The position numbers and the translations under genes were made by a program. From Hymenobacter nivis (GTDB lineage Bacteria > Bacteroidota > Bacteroidia > Cytophagales > Hymenobacteraceae), in the NCBI RefSeq assembly GCF_006439025.1, contig NZ_RCYZ01000007.1, positions 58,825 through 122,824 on the forward strand: 64,000 nucleotides of DNA. Reading direction: 5' to 3'. Below the pieces are notes generated by a model. It was not told the DNA's origin. It worked only from the letters and a program-made list of their open reading frames with translations, and did no database searches. This document shows, piece by piece, positions 44,242 through 54,540 of this stretch (positions are counted from its first letter, which is position 1; every line of letters starts with the position of its first letter).

Positions 44242-44775
44242 GTGAAAAAAGAAAGCCAATACGACTTGAATCTGGTGAAGCTGGGCCCCAAAACGGTTCG
44301 CTTCGACTACGAGCTGGGGCCCGATTTCTTCGCCCTCTTCGAAACCCCGCTCGTGGAGCAGGGCCAGCTGCACGCCGAGGTGGAAGCCACGCGCACCGAG
44401 CGCCTGCTCACGCTCAACTTCCACATCACCGGCACCGTGGGCCTCACCTGCGACCGCAGCCTCGACGAGTACGACCAGCCGCTGGACCTTGAGGAAACGC
44501 TGCTGGTACGCTTCGGCGACGAAAGCAAAGAACTGGACGACAACGTGCTGCAAATCACGCCCGACACCCAGGTACTGCCCCTCGCCCAGCACCTCTACGA
44601 CTACATTGGCCTGGCGCTGCCCATGAAACGGTTGCACCCGCGCTTCCAAAACGAGCCCGACGACCAGCCCGACGCACCCACTAAGCACATTTTTTCGACC
44701 AGCCGCGACCAGGACGACTCCGATGATGACGAGCCGGCCGACCCGCGCTGGGCCGCCCTCCGCAACCTAAACTAA
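44242..44775 (+). CDS. YceD/DUF177-family protein
   Basis: A 177-residue DUF177 protein, encoded next to rpmF in most bacteria and linked to 23S rRNA accumulation. FDYELGPDFFALFETPLVEQGQLHAEVEATRTERLLTLNFHITGTVGLTCDRSLDEYDQPLD is the typical core; the CDRSL region corresponds to the conserved C-x-R-C area with only one cysteine. The acidic tail (DQDDSDDDEPADPRW) ends with the conserved DPRWAALRNL. Start at GTG 44242. Confidence 0.9.
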   Translation: MKKESQYDLNLVKLGPKTVRFDYELGPDFFALFETPLVEQGQLHAEVEATRTERLLTLNFHITGTVGLTCDRSLDEYDQPLDLEETLLVRFGDESKELDDNVLQITPDTQVLPLAQHLYDYIGLALPMKRLHPRFQNEPDDQPDAPTKHIFSTSRDQDDSDDDEPADPRWAALRNLN

Positions 44776-44911
44776 CCCCGTTGATTTCATAGGCTGGCCC
44801 GGGGAGGTCAGTCCGCCCGCTGGCGCCGGCGTGTTATCAATTCGTTCCCCATGCAGCCTCCGTCGGCCGCGCCCTTTATTCAAAATCTCCACTTTCAACG
44901 CTCCCTGACTC

Positions 44912-45136
44912 ATGGCCCATCCTAAGCGCCGCACCTCTTCTTCCGTCCGCGACAAACGCCGCAGCCACCACAAGCTGACCCCTAAAGCCGTGACCCTGTG
45001 CTCGAACACCGGCGAACTGCACCTGCGCCACAAGGCCTACGTGGTAGACGGCGACCTGTACCTGCACGGCAAAGTTGCTATTAAGAACTTCAGCAAAGTA
45101 GCCGCCGCGGCCGCACCCGATACCGACGAGGAATAG
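44912..45136 (+). CDS. rpmF: 50S ribosomal protein L32
   Basis: A 74-residue L32. MAHPKRRTSSSVRDKRRSHHK is the standard basic start. The usual zinc ribbon of four cysteines is reduced to one (LCSNTGELHLRHKAY), a zinc-free form as seen in some Bacteroidota. It lies 136 bp after yceD and in the same transcript by context, and ends before a strong terminator. Confidence 0.97.
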   Translation: MAHPKRRTSSSVRDKRRSHHKLTPKAVTLCSNTGELHLRHKAYVVDGDLYLHGKVAIKNFSKVAAAAAPDTDEE

Positions 45137-45167
45137 CCCGCGAAGTCGTTACTTCGCGGCACCGGAG

Positions 45168-45221
45168 GCATTCCGGGCCGGCCCTCCTCCCCGGACGGGG
45201 GCCGGTTCGGAATGCTTTTTT
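45168..45221 (+). terminator. Terminator after rpmF
   Basis: GCATTCCGGGCCGGCC pairs with GGCCGGTTCGGAATGC (one mismatch) around a 16-nt loop and is followed by TTTTTT. It separates rpmF from plsX, which nonetheless may be read through. Confidence 0.85.
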
Positions 45222-45256
45222 GTGGGAACCCTATCCGCTGACCTAATTACTCGTTC

Positions 45257-46198
45257 ATGAAAATTGCCCTGGACGCCATGGGCGGCGATTTCGCCCCCCA
45301 GGCTGCCGTCGCGGGGGCCCTGCTGGCCGCCGAACGGCTCGCCGGCAAAGCCACCATCGTTTTAATTGGCCAGGAAGACGCGGTGCGGCCCTTGCTGCCC
45401 ACCACCGGCTTTGCGCCGGATGCATTTGAGTTTGTGCCCGCCTCGCAGGTTATAGAGATGGGCGAACATCCTACCAAAGCCTTCCAGCATAAGCAGGACT
45501 CCAGCATTGCCGTAGGCTACCGCCTGTTGCACAGCGGCGAGGTCGATGCTTTTTGCTCGGCCGGCAGCACCGGGGCCATGCTTGTGGGAGCCATGTTCAC
45601 CGTGAAAACGGTGCCGGGCGTGTTGCGGCCGGCCATCGCCAACTTCGTACCGAAGCTCAACAGCGAGTTTGGCATCCTGCTCGACGTGGGGGCCAACGCC
45701 GAGTGCAAGCCCGAAATGCTGGAGCAGTTCGGCGAGCTCGGCTCGCTCTACGCCCAGTACGTGCTGGGCATTGCCCACCCCCGGGTAGGCCTGATGAACC
45801 TCGGCGAGGAAGAAGGCAAGGGCACGGCCCTCACCCAGGCGGCCCACCAACTGCTAAAGGTGAATCCACACATCGACTTCGTGGGCAACCTCGAAGGCCG
45901 CGACCTGTTCAACGACAAGGCCCACGTGGTGGTGTGCGACGGCTTCACGGGCAACATCCTGCTGAAAATGGCCGAGTCGGTGTACGAAATCCTGGCCGAA
46001 AAAAACATGCACGACCCGTTCTTCGACCGTTTCAACTACGAGGCCATCGGGGGCTCGCCCATCCTAGGCATCAACGACAACGCCATTATTGGCCACGGGC
46101 GCAGCACGCCCATGGCCATCGGCAACATGCTGGTGCAGGGCTATAACATGGCTGCCTCCGGCATTGTCGACCAAATTAAAGCTACTTTTAAGTCCTGA
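45257..46198 (+). CDS. plsX: Phosphate acyltransferase PlsX
   Basis: A 313-residue PlsX, which converts acyl-ACP to acyl-phosphate for phospholipid synthesis at the membrane surface. MKIALDAMGGDFAPQAAVAGAL is the family N-terminus. AFCSAGSTGAMLVGAMF, LLDVGANAECKPEML and NEEGKGT-like GEEEGKGTALTQAAH are conserved, as is FVGNLEGRDLFNDKAHVVVCDGFTGNILLKM. Length is slightly short but normal. Order rpmF-plsX-fabH is widely conserved. Confidence 0.97.
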   Translation: MKIALDAMGGDFAPQAAVAGALLAAERLAGKATIVLIGQEDAVRPLLPTTGFAPDAFEFVPASQVIEMGEHPTKAFQHKQDSSIAVGYRLLHSGEVDAFCSAGSTGAMLVGAMFTVKTVPGVLRPAIANFVPKLNSEFGILLDVGANAECKPEMLEQFGELGSLYAQYVLGIAHPRVGLMNLGEEEGKGTALTQAAHQLLKVNPHIDFVGNLEGRDLFNDKAHVVVCDGFTGNILLKMAESVYEILAEKNMHDPFFDRFNYEAIGGSPILGINDNAIIGHGRSTPMAIGNMLVQGYNMAASGIVDQIKATFKS

Positions 46199-46221
46199 CC
46201 GGGGGCCGCGGCCCCCTGCTG

Positions 46222-46248
46222 AAAAATCCGGCCCCGGCCGGATTTTTT
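46222..46248 (+). terminator. Terminator after plsX
   Basis: AAAAATCCGGCC and complement form a tight stem with a 2-3-nt loop and a TTTTTT tail, 24 bp after the plsX stop. Confidence 0.88.
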
Positions 46249-46321
46249 GGTAATAAGCCGATTAGGGCCGCGCCGGGGGCCCCGGCCCGGCCCGTCGTCC
46301 TCGTTTCTCCCGTCCCGCCCC

Positions 46322-46329
46322 TACTTTTG
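46322..46329 (+). promoter_or_regulatory. Promoter -7 box TACTTTTG of fabH
   Basis: It ends 5 bp before the fabH ATG, so the message should be leaderless or nearly so. Confidence 0.65.
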
Positions 46330-46334
46330 CCCGT

Positions 46335-47339
46335 ATGAAGATTACCGCTGCCATTACCGGGATAGGTTCCTACGTACCCGATTACGTGTTGACCAACCAG
46401 GAACTCGAAAAGATGGTGGACACCACCGACGAGTGGATTACCACGCGCACGGGTATCAAGGAGCGGCGCATTTTGAAGGGCGAGAACCAGGGCACTTCGG
46501 TGCTGGGCACCAAGGCCGTGCAGCAGCTACTGGAGAAAACCGGCACCCACCCCGACGAGATAGAGCTGCTGATTTGCGCCACCACCACCCCCGACATGCT
46601 GTTTCCGGCCACGGCCAACATCATTTCCAACGCTGTGGGCATCACCAAGGCGTTTAGCTACGACATGAACGCGGCCTGCTCAAGCTTTTTGTTTGCGCTG
46701 GCCACCGGGGCCCAATTCATTCAAGCGGGCACTTATAAGAAAGTGATTGTGGTGGGGGCCGATAAGATGTCGTCCATCGTGGATTACACCGACCGCGCCA
46801 ACTGCATCATCTTCGGCGATGGGGCCGGGGCGGTGCTGCTTGAGCCCAACACCGAGGGCTACGGCCTACTCGACCAGGTGCTGCGCACCGACGGCAGCGG
46901 CGAGGCCTACCTGCACCAGAAAGCCGGCGGCAGCCGCCGCCCGCCCAGCCACGAAACCGTGGATCGGCGCGAGCACTTCATCTACCAGGAAGGCGCCACG
47001 GTGTTTAAGTTTGCCGTGACCAACATGGCCGACGTGGCCGGCCAGGTGATGGAGCGCAACCACCTCGGCAACGACGACGTGGCTTGGCTCGTGCCTCACC
47101 AGGCCAACAAGCGCATCATCGACGCCACCGCCCACCGCATGGGCGTGGGCCCCGAGAAGGTGATGCTCAACATCCAGCGCTACGGCAACACCACCAACGG
47201 CACCATTCCGCTGTGCCTGGCCGACTACGAAAGCCAGCTGCACCGCGGCGACAACCTCGTGCTGGCCGCCTTCGGTGGCGGCTTTACCTGGGGCTCGGTG
47301 TACCTGAAGTGGGCGTATGATTATAAAGCCGTTAGCTAA
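46335..47339 (+). CDS. fabH: 3-oxoacyl-ACP synthase III
   Basis: A 334-residue KAS III that condenses acyl-CoA with malonyl-ACP to begin fatty acid synthesis. The triad is visible: Cys in [21 protein letters not shown], His in [16 protein letters not shown] and Asn in [33 protein letters not shown] and [14 protein letters not shown] are the standard N-terminal motifs. It has its own promoter between the plsX terminator and the start. Confidence 0.97.
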   Translation: MKITAAITGIGSYVPDYVLTNQELEKMVDTTDEWITTRTGIKERRILKGENQGTSVLGTKAVQQLLEKTGTHPDEIELLICATTTPDMLFPATANIISNAVGITKAFSYDMNAACSSFLFALATGAQFIQAGTYKKVIVVGADKMSSIVDYTDRANCIIFGDGAGAVLLEPNTEGYGLLDQVLRTDGSGEAYLHQKAGGSRRPPSHETVDRREHFIYQEGATVFKFAVTNMADVAGQVMERNHLGNDDVAWLVPHQANKRIIDATAHRMGVGPEKVMLNIQRYGNTTNGTIPLCLADYESQLHRGDNLVLAAFGGGFTWGSVYLKWAYDYKAVS

Positions 47340-47438
47340 CAGCTACTGGCCGCCAGCTTTCGTTCCCGCTTTCCGACTGCATTCTCATTCAACCAAAAGC
47401 GCATAGCCAACCCCTATTCGCTCATAGCTTAACAAAAT

Positions 47439-48002
47439 ATGGCTTCAACCGCCGATTTTCGCAACGGGCTCGTGCTCAACTACAACGGAGAGTTGCACGT
47501 CATCACCGAATTCCAGCACGTGAAGCCCGGCAAGGGCCCCGCGTTTGTGCGCACCAAAATGCGCAACATCAAAACCGGCCGCGTGATTGACAACACCTTC
47601 AACGCCGGCGTGAAAGTGGAAACCGCCCGCGTGGAGCAGCGCCCGCACCAGTACCTGTTCAAGGATGATTACGGCTACACGTTCATGGACAATGATACGT
47701 TTGAGCAGATTGTGCTGCCCGAGGCCATGCTGCCCTTCGCCGACCTGATGAAGGAAGGCCAGGCCATCACCATCCTCATGCACGCCGAAACCGAGCAGCC
47801 CCTCACCGCCGAGCTGCCCACCACCGTGGAGCTCATGGTGACCTACACCGAGCCTGGCCTGCGCGGCGACACGGCCACCAACACGCTCAAGCCCGCCATC
47901 ATGGAAACCGGGGCCCGGGTACAGGTGCCGCTTTTCATCGACCAGGACACCAAAATTCGGGTCGATACCCGTACCTATACGTATGTCGAAAGAGTCAAGT
48001 AA
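47439..48002 (+). CDS. efp: Elongation factor P
   Basis: A 187-residue EF-P, the tRNA-shaped factor that rescues ribosomes stalled on proline runs. [48 protein letters not shown] is domain I, with the tip residue Lys in PGKGPAF that is modified in some bacteria. Two OB-fold domains follow and the end [16 protein letters not shown] is typical. It begins the efp-accB-accC group common in Bacteroidota. Confidence 0.97.
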   Translation: MASTADFRNGLVLNYNGELHVITEFQHVKPGKGPAFVRTKMRNIKTGRVIDNTFNAGVKVETARVEQRPHQYLFKDDYGYTFMDNDTFEQIVLPEAMLPFADLMKEGQAITILMHAETEQPLTAELPTTVELMVTYTEPGLRGDTATNTLKPAIMETGARVQVPLFIDQDTKIRVDTRTYTYVERVK

Positions 48003-48030
48003 AGGCCCATCGCCTAAAAAAGACGCCCCT

Positions 48031-48495
48031 ATGAAAGCCAAAGAACTACAGGAACTGCTCGATTTCATCGCCAAATCCGGCCTGAACAAGGTGAACATCG
48101 AGACCGATGAATTCAAGATTTCGGTGCAGCGCGACCCCAGCACCAAGCAGGTGGTGAGCGTGGCCGCCGCCGCTCCGGCCCCGGCCACCGCCCCCACGGC
48201 AGCTCCCGCTACACCCGCAGGGGCCCCAGCCGCTGCCCCCGCGGCCGCTCCCGCCGCCAGCCAGACCGCCCTGAAGGCTCCGATGATTGGCACGTTCTAC
48301 CGCAGCAGCGGGCCCGAGTCGCCGGCCTTTGTGCAGGTGGGCGACATGGTAGAGAAAGGCCAGGTAATTTGCATCATCGAGGCCATGAAGCTGTTCAACG
48401 AGATTGAAGCCGAGCAGAGCGGCCGCATCGTGAAGGCGCTGGTAGAAAACGCCACCCCGGTGGAGTACGACCAGCCGCTGTTCCTGATTGAATAG
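48031..48495 (+). CDS. accB: Biotin carboxyl carrier protein of acetyl-CoA carboxylase
   Basis: A 154-residue [39 protein letters not shown] is the usual N-terminus; an in-frame ATG at 47983 inside efp would add 16 polar residues and is less likely, though it would allow coupling. A flexible Ala/Pro linker (residues about 45-75) leads to the biotinyl domain with [14 protein letters not shown], whose lysine carries biotin. The partner accC follows, separated by a repeat element. Confidence 0.95.
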   Translation: MKAKELQELLDFIAKSGLNKVNIETDEFKISVQRDPSTKQVVSVAAAAPAPATAPTAAPATPAGAPAAAPAAAPAASQTALKAPMIGTFYRSSGPESPAFVQVGDMVEKGQVICIIEAMKLFNEIEAEQSGRIVKALVENATPVEYDQPLFLIE

Positions 48496-48508
48496 GCGCC
48501 GCCTTTTT

Positions 48509-48640
48509 TGTCATCCTCATCTGCCGTTCGCGCAGCGAAGGACCGAAGGACTTTTGAACACTTTGCAGTAATCAGAAATACTGTCAATCGTTCTTCCCTG
48601 ACAAGGTCCTTCGCTGCGCGGACGGCAGATGAGGATGACA
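48509..48640. repeat. MITE-like inverted repeat between accB and accC
   Basis: Arms 48509-48544 and 48605-48640 match in 35 of 36 positions (TGTCATCCTCATCTGCCG at the outer end). The 60-bp centre has no ORF; GAAGGAC is tandemly repeated in the left part. T-runs flank both sides and could be a short target duplication. The ATG at 48629 inside the right arm is not a gene start. Confidence 0.9.
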
Positions 48641-48673
48641 GTTTTTTTACCCTTCCGAATCTTTCGACGACCC

Positions 48674-50017
<1,344 letters not shown>

Positions 50018-50039
50018 TTTCTGCGGTTTTTAGTTGTTG

Positions 50040-50075
50040 AAAAGCGTGCCCGGCATTACCGGGCACGCTTTTTTT
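50040..50075 (+). terminator. Terminator of the acc operon
   Basis: AAAAGCGTGCCCGG and complement form a 13-14-bp stem with a 5-nt loop and a TTTTTTT tail. Confidence 0.93.
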
Positions 50076-50105
50076 ATTATGCATCTTATTCATTTCTAAT
50101 GAGTT

Positions 50106-50149
50106 GGGGCCCTAATTCTGTGCAAACGTTTGCACAGAATTAGGGCCCC
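50106..50149. promoter_or_regulatory. Perfect 44-nt palindrome, LacI-type operator
   Basis: The palindrome is exact over 44 nt. Its centre TGCAAACGTTTGCA has the central CG and GCAAA/TTTGC half-sites of LacI/GalR-family operators, and the outer part is GGGGCCCTAATTCTG with its complement. The right half overlaps the -33 element of the GH5-like gene, so binding should repress. Confidence 0.8.
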
Positions 50150-50161
50150 GGGGTACCTTGC
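50129..50161 (+). promoter_or_regulatory. Promoter TTTG-N21-TACCTTGC of the GH5-like gene
   Basis: TTTG 50129-50132 lies inside the operator and TACCTTGC 50154-50161 is a near-consensus -7 box. The ATG is 62 bp further on. Confidence 0.6.
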
Positions 50162-50223
50162 GCCAAAATCATCAAGTAGGGCCCCCACGAAGGCGTCGGT
50201 TTGCCGTGCTACGCTGCGCATTT

Positions 50224-52821
50224 ATGCTTCCAAGAATTGCCTCTTTTCTGACCGCCGCTCTGCTGGGGCTGACGCTTTTTCAACCGGCCGTTGGCCAAGC
50301 CCCGCACACCGGCGACGTGTTTGTGGACAAGGGCGGGGTGCTGCGCTGGGCGAAGGGCAAGCAGGAAGTGGCCCTGTTTGGGGTGAACTACACCGCGCCG
50401 TTTGCCTACTCGTACCGGGCCCTGGGCAAGGTGGGTGCCGACCGCGAGCAGGCCATCCGGCAGGACGTGTACCACCTGGCGCGGTTGGGCGTGGACGCCT
50501 TCCGCATCCACGTGTGGGACGTGGAAATCAGCGACACGCTGGGCAACCTGAAGGAAAATGACCACCTGCGGCTGCTCGACTACCTGGTGGACCAACTGGA
50601 GCGGCGCGGCATCAAAATCATCCTCACCCCGATTGCTTACTGGAACAACGGCTACCCGGAAAAGGACACCGGCACCGGCTTCTCGAGTATTTACGGCAAG
50701 GACGCGGCCTACACCAACCCGCGGGCCGTGGCGGCTCAGGAGCACTACCTCACGCAGTTCCTCAACCACCGCAACCCCTACACCAAGCAGCTGGTGCGGC
50801 AAGACCCGGGCATACTCGCCTTTGAGGTGTGCAACGAGCCGCGCTACCACCAGCCCGAGGGCCCCGTGACGGCCTTTGCCGACCGCATGGCCGGGGCCAT
50901 CCGGGCCACGGGCTGCCGCAAGCCGGTGTTCTACAACATCGCCGAGAGCCCGCAGGTGCACAACGCCATCCTGAACGCCAAGGTGGACGGACTGACCTTC
51001 CAGTGGTACCCCGAGGGGCTGGTGGGCGGGCACACGCTGCACGGCAACTTCCTGCCCTACGTGGACCGCTACCCAATTCCGTACGCCGGCGATGCGCGCT
51101 TCAAAAGCAAGGCCAAGATGGCCTACGAGTTCGAGTCGGCCGACGTGGTGCAGCCGGTGATGTACCCGTTCATGGCCCGCAGCTTCCGCACGGCGGGCTT
51201 GCAGTGGGCCACCATGTTTGCCTACGACCCGCTGGCCATTGCCTACGCCAACACCGAGTACCAGACGCACTACCTGAACCTGGCCTACACGCCGGCCAAG
51301 GCCATCAGCCTGCTCATTGCCGGGCAGGTGTTTCGGCGCACCAAGCGCGGGCAAGCCTTCCCAAGCTACCCGGCTGATTCGACGTTCGGCGCGTTTCGGG
51401 TGAGCTACCGCGAAGGGCTGAGCGAAATGAACACGCCGGACGCTTTCTACTACACCACCAGCACCGGCACGCGGCCGGTGGCCCCGGCCCAGCTGCGGCA
51501 CGTGGCGGGCACGGGCGCGTCGGCGGTGGTGCGCTACGGCGGGCTGGGGGCCTACTTCCTCGACCGGCTGGCCCCGGGGGTGTGGCGCTTGGAAGTTCTG
51601 CCCGACGCCGTGCCCATCCGCGACCCATTTGCCAAAACCTCGCTGGCACAGCCCGTGACGCAGATTTTGTGGAACGACCAGCCGGTGCAGCTCATGCTGC
51701 CGGGCTTGGGCGACAACTACACGCTGCGGGGCATTAACGAGGGCAATACCGCCCAGGCCACCGCCACCGGGGGCCGCGCCACGGTGCGCCCCGGCGTGTA
51801 CGTGGTGGCCGCCGCTGGGCAAAACACGGCCGCCTACGGGGCCCAAACGCCGTTTGGTGCCGGTCAGCTGGGCGAGTTTGCAGCGCCGGCGCCCACCGAT
51901 TTGGGGCCCCAGGTGCGGCACACGCCGCCGGCCCAGACCGGGGCCGGCCAGCCGCTGCGCCTCACCGCCACCCTTACCGGCGTGGGGCCCCGGGACACCG
52001 TGCTGCTCGTGGCCCAGCACTACTACGGCCGCACAACCCAAATCGTACCGATGGTGGCCACTGCCTATGCTACCTACGCCGCCACCGTACCCGCCGCACT
52101 GGTGTACCCCGGCCTGGTGCGGTACTGGCTGGTGCTGCGCCGCGGTGGGCAGGCACGCACCTTCCCCGGCAACTTTGCCGGCCAGCCCGGCGACTGGGAC
52201 TACGCCCACCCCGAGCACTGGGAAGTGCCCGTGGTAGCCGCCGGGGCCCCGCTGCCGCTCTTCAGCGCTGGGGCCGACAAGGACCTGACGGAAGCCCACG
52301 GCGTGGGCGAAAACCAAGGCTGGACCGACTACGTGACCACGCCCACCGGCGCCCTGGCATTGCGCCTGGCGCAAGAACCTGCTTCTGCCAAAAACCCTGC
52401 GCCAACCGCGGGGGCCCCGGTAGTGGCGCTGCGCGCCTACTTCGGCGACCGGCTGGCTAGCCGCCCGGCTGCCGAGCTGGCGGGCTTCCGCGCGGTGGTG
52501 GTGCGGGTGCGGCCCGGCGCGGGCGCGGGGGTCCTGCGCCTCAGCCTGGCCACGCGCGATGCGGTGGCTTACACCGCCGACGTGCCCGTGACCGGTACCG
52601 ATTGGCAGGAGGTGCGCGTGCCGCTGGCGGCGTTTCGGCCGGCGCCGCTGCTGCTGGTGCCGCGCCCGTACCCCGGCTTTCTACCGCTCGACTACACCGC
52701 CCCCAGGACCCCGGGGGCCCTAAAGCTGGCCGACGCCGAGGTGCTGCAAGTGGTGCTGGGCGCCGCCCCGGCCGGCCCCGCCCCGCTGACGGTGGACCTA
52801 GAATCAGTGTCGCTGCAATAG
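50224..52821 (+). CDS. Secreted GH5-like glycoside hydrolase
   Basis: An 865-residue secreted enzyme. The signal peptide is MLPRIASFLTAALLGLTLFQPAVGQ. Residues 30-390 form a TIM barrel of the cellulase/mannanase clan: FGVNYTAPF, DAFRIHVWDVEISD, ILAFEVCNEPRYH with the acid/base Glu205, and KMAYEFESADV with nucleophile candidates Glu302 or Glu304. The remainder (about 470-865) is beta-rich, with a module resembling a carbohydrate-binding fold at the end. Substrate unknown; beta-mannan or beta-glucan is plausible. It is under a LacI-type operator. Start ATG 50224; the ORF from 50158 includes the promoter region. Confidence 0.85.
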   Translation: MLPRIASFLTAALLGLTLFQPAVGQAPHTGDVFVDKGGVLRWAKGKQEVALFGVNYTAPFAYSYRALGKVGADREQAIRQDVYHLARLGVDAFRIHVWDVEISDTLGNLKENDHLRLLDYLVDQLERRGIKIILTPIAYWNNGYPEKDTGTGFSSIYGKDAAYTNPRAVAAQEHYLTQFLNHRNPYTKQLVRQDPGILAFEVCNEPRYHQPEGPVTAFADRMAGAIRATGCRKPVFYNIAESPQVHNAILNAKVDGLTFQWYPEGLVGGHTLHGNFLPYVDRYPIPYAGDARFKSKAKMAYEFESADVVQPVMYPFMARSFRTAGLQWATMFAYDPLAIAYANTEYQTHYLNLAYTPAKAISLLIAGQVFRRTKRGQAFPSYPADSTFGAFRVSYREGLSEMNTPDAFYYTTSTGTRPVAPAQLRHVAGTGASAVVRYGGLGAYFLDRLAPGVWRLEVLPDAVPIRDPFAKTSLAQPVTQILWNDQPVQLMLPGLGDNYTLRGINEGNTAQATATGGRATVRPGVYVVAAAGQNTAAYGAQTPFGAGQLGEFAAPAPTDLGPQVRHTPPAQTGAGQPLRLTATLTGVGPRDTVLLVAQHYYGRTTQIVPMVATAYATYAATVPAALVYPGLVRYWLVLRRGGQARTFPGNFAGQPGDWDYAHPEHWEVPVVAAGAPLPLFSAGADKDLTEAHGVGENQGWTDYVTTPTGALALRLAQEPASAKNPAPTAGAPVVALRAYFGDRLASRPAAELAGFRAVVVRVRPGAGAGVLRLSLATRDAVAYTADVPVTGTDWQEVRVPLAAFRPAPLLLVPRPYPGFLPLDYTAPRTPGALKLADAEVLQVVLGAAPAGPAPLTVDLESVSLQ

Positions 52822-52847
52822 ACTGAAAAACCGGAGTTTACATCCAC

Positions 52848-52883
52848 GCAAAGGAGCGCGCCAGCAGTGGCGCGCTCCTTTGC
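52848..52883. terminator. Terminator after the GH5-like gene
   Basis: GCAAAGGAGCGCGCCA and its exact complement form a 16-bp stem with a 4-nt loop, between the convergent GH5-like and esterase genes. No long T-run follows on either strand. Confidence 0.7.
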
Positions 52884-52911
52884 ATTGGGGCCCTAGCGAA
52901 CCTTTGAAACA

Positions 52912-53796
52912 TTAGCGGGAAGCCGGCGGCCGGTCGAACAGCCACTCGTAGGCGGCGGCGAACTCGCGCTGCCAGAACCATTCGCGGTGCTCGCCGTCGG
53001 GGGCGGCGTGGTAGGCCACGTGGGCGGCGGGCACGCCGGCGGCGCGCAGCCGGTCGCGCCACTGCGCCATCAGGGGCAGCATGGAGCTGTCTTCCTTGGC
53101 CCCGGCCACCAGGTAAAACTTGGCAGCGGGCGCCGGCGGGTGCTGGCGCGCGTAGGCTTGCAGCGAATCGTTGCAGACCCAAAAGGCGGGTGAGAAGGCC
53201 CCCACGCGCCCGAACACGGCCGGGTGGCGCAGGGCGGCGTACACCGAAATGAGCCCCCCCAGGCTGGAGCCGGCGATGCCAGTGTGGGCCGCGTCGGAGC
53301 GGGTACGGTAGTGCCGGTCGATGTAGGGCTTGAGGGTGAGGGCCAGGAAATCGACGTAGGCCGCGCCCTGGCCCCCGGTTTTGATGCGCGGGTTGTGCCA
53401 CGGGATGTACTCGTCGCCCCGGTAGCGGCTGCCGTTGTCCACGGCCACCACGATGCAGCCGGTGGGGTCCTGGCCGCTGGCGCGGATGCGGTCCAGGGTT
53501 TCGTCTACGCCCCACTCGCCGGCGAAAGCGGTGGCCGCGTCGAACACATTCTGGCCGTCGTGCAGGTACAGCACCGGGTAGCGGCGCTGGGGCTGGCGGG
53601 CATAGTCGGCGGGCAAGTACAGCCACACGCGCCGGTGCCGGCCCAGCTGGGGCATAAAAAACGCGGTGTCGAGCACCTGCACCTGGGGGCTGGCCGTGCT
53701 GGGGCCCCGGGCAACGACGGAGCCGGCGTTTAGGGCCCCCAGCACGGCACAGCGGGCCACCGGGGCCCCGGGCGGCGGCGAGGTAGTAAAAGACAT
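52912..53796 (-). CDS. Alpha/beta-hydrolase esterase (esterase D/Fes-like)
   Basis: A 294-residue serine esterase of the putative-esterase family (esterase D, enterochelin esterase and acetyl-xylan esterase relatives). RRVWLYLPADYARQPQRRYPVLYLHDGQNVFD is the opening, TGIAGSSLGGLISVYAALRHP the nucleophile elbow with the catalytic Ser, and DGEHREWFW has the catalytic His. No clear signal peptide is present, so it may be cytoplasmic. It starts 22 bp after the stop of the unknown secreted gene and shares its operon, near polysaccharide genes. Confidence 0.88.
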   Translation of the reverse strand: MSFTTSPPPGAPVARCAVLGALNAGSVVARGPSTASPQVQVLDTAFFMPQLGRHRRVWLYLPADYARQPQRRYPVLYLHDGQNVFDAATAFAGEWGVDETLDRIRASGQDPTGCIVVAVDNGSRYRGDEYIPWHNPRIKTGGQGAAYVDFLALTLKPYIDRHYRTRSDAAHTGIAGSSLGGLISVYAALRHPAVFGRVGAFSPAFWVCNDSLQAYARQHPPAPAAKFYLVAGAKEDSSMLPLMAQWRDRLRAAGVPAAHVAYHAAPDGEHREWFWQREFAAAYEWLFDRPPASR

Positions 53797-53818
53797 AGGT
53801 GAAAAGCGGGACGCCGCG

Positions 53819-54421
53819 CTAGCGCAGGGTGGCCCCTTCGCCGGCCCCGCGCTCCGAAGCGTCGATTTTGCGCAGCGTGTAAATGGCCCGCACCGAGTCG
53901 ATGCCCGGCAGGCCGTTGGTTTGGAAATCGATGCGGTAGCCCTGGCCCGGGGCCGCCACGAAGTGGCGGTACTCCTCGGCCGGCTCGCGCACCACGTACA
54001 GCTCGCCGGGGGCGGGCACCTTCAGGCGGGCGTAGGTGCTGCGGCCGTCGCCGGCCGGGCGCCGCTCGGGGCCCGCCAGCAGGCTGGGGCCCGAGAGGCG
54101 CACCTTCTGGCCATCGGCGCCGGGCAGCGCCGGGTTGCCGAGGCCATCCACAAAGATGCCGCGGCGCTGGGCCAGCTCCTCCAGCGTGAGGGTGCGCAGC
54201 AGCGGCAGCTGTTGCTTGTCCATCACCAGTTGCTGGGTGGCCTGCCCGGTGCCCGGGGCCCTATAAAACACCAGCACCGGCTCGGCCAGCCGCACGCGGC
54301 TCACGAAGACCTGCGGCTCGCCCGGGGCAGGGCGGCCGGCCCGGGCGCGGCCCCCCGTTTGGGCCGCGCTGGCAGCAGGGAGTGCGAGCACGCCCAAAGC
54401 GAAGAGTAGCAACGATTTCAT
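53819..54421 (-). CDS. Secreted protein of unknown function (200 aa)
   Basis: Unrecognised. MKSLLLFALGVLALPAASAAQ is a signal peptide (ATG 54421; the frame to 54472 is not needed). The mature protein has FVSRVRLAEPVLVFYRAPGT, a helix LLRTLTLEELAQRRG and C-terminal beta strands including YRHFVAAPGQGYRIDFQTN. Probably periplasmic. It leads the operon with the esterase and has a clear promoter box, divergent from susC. Confidence 0.7.
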   Translation of the reverse strand: MKSLLLFALGVLALPAASAAQTGGRARAGRPAPGEPQVFVSRVRLAEPVLVFYRAPGTGQATQQLVMDKQQLPLLRTLTLEELAQRRGIFVDGLGNPALPGADGQKVRLSGPSLLAGPERRPAGDGRSTYARLKVPAPGELYVVREPAEEYRHFVAAPGQGYRIDFQTNGLPGIDSVRAIYTLRKIDASERGAGEGATLR

Positions 54422-54449
54422 GCAGCAAGGAACTGACGCGGTGAGCCGC

Positions 54450-54457
54450 CAAAGGTA
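54450..54457 (-). promoter_or_regulatory. Promoter -7 box TACCTTTG of the secreted-protein/esterase operon
   Basis: Full TAnnTTTG match on the minus strand, 28 bp before the ATG at 54421. A TTT triplet lies 20 nt further upstream at the -33 place. Confidence 0.6.
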
Positions 54458-54526
54458 GGCACCGCCCCGCATTACCGAAACCCGCGGCCCGCTCCCCGCC
54501 CCCGGGGCCCCGGGGGCCGCCCGTCA

Positions 54527-54540
54527 CGAGCGTTTGCACC
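54527..54540. promoter_or_regulatory. LacI-type half-operator upstream of susC
   Basis: AGCGTTTGCACC repeats the right half of the 50106-50149 operator, and a GGGGCCCCGGGG stretch and a TATTTTG box follow at similar distances. The left half is poorly conserved, so binding is uncertain. Confidence 0.4.

Noticed and set aside
48509..48640. CRISPR-like repeat pair between accB and accC
   Set aside because: Only two arms in opposite orientation, no regularly spaced direct repeats, and no cas genes in the window.
50020..50223. Riboswitch before the GH5-like gene
   Set aside because: The long palindrome lies mostly upstream of the promoter's -7 box, so it is not in the leader RNA; it fits a protein operator better.
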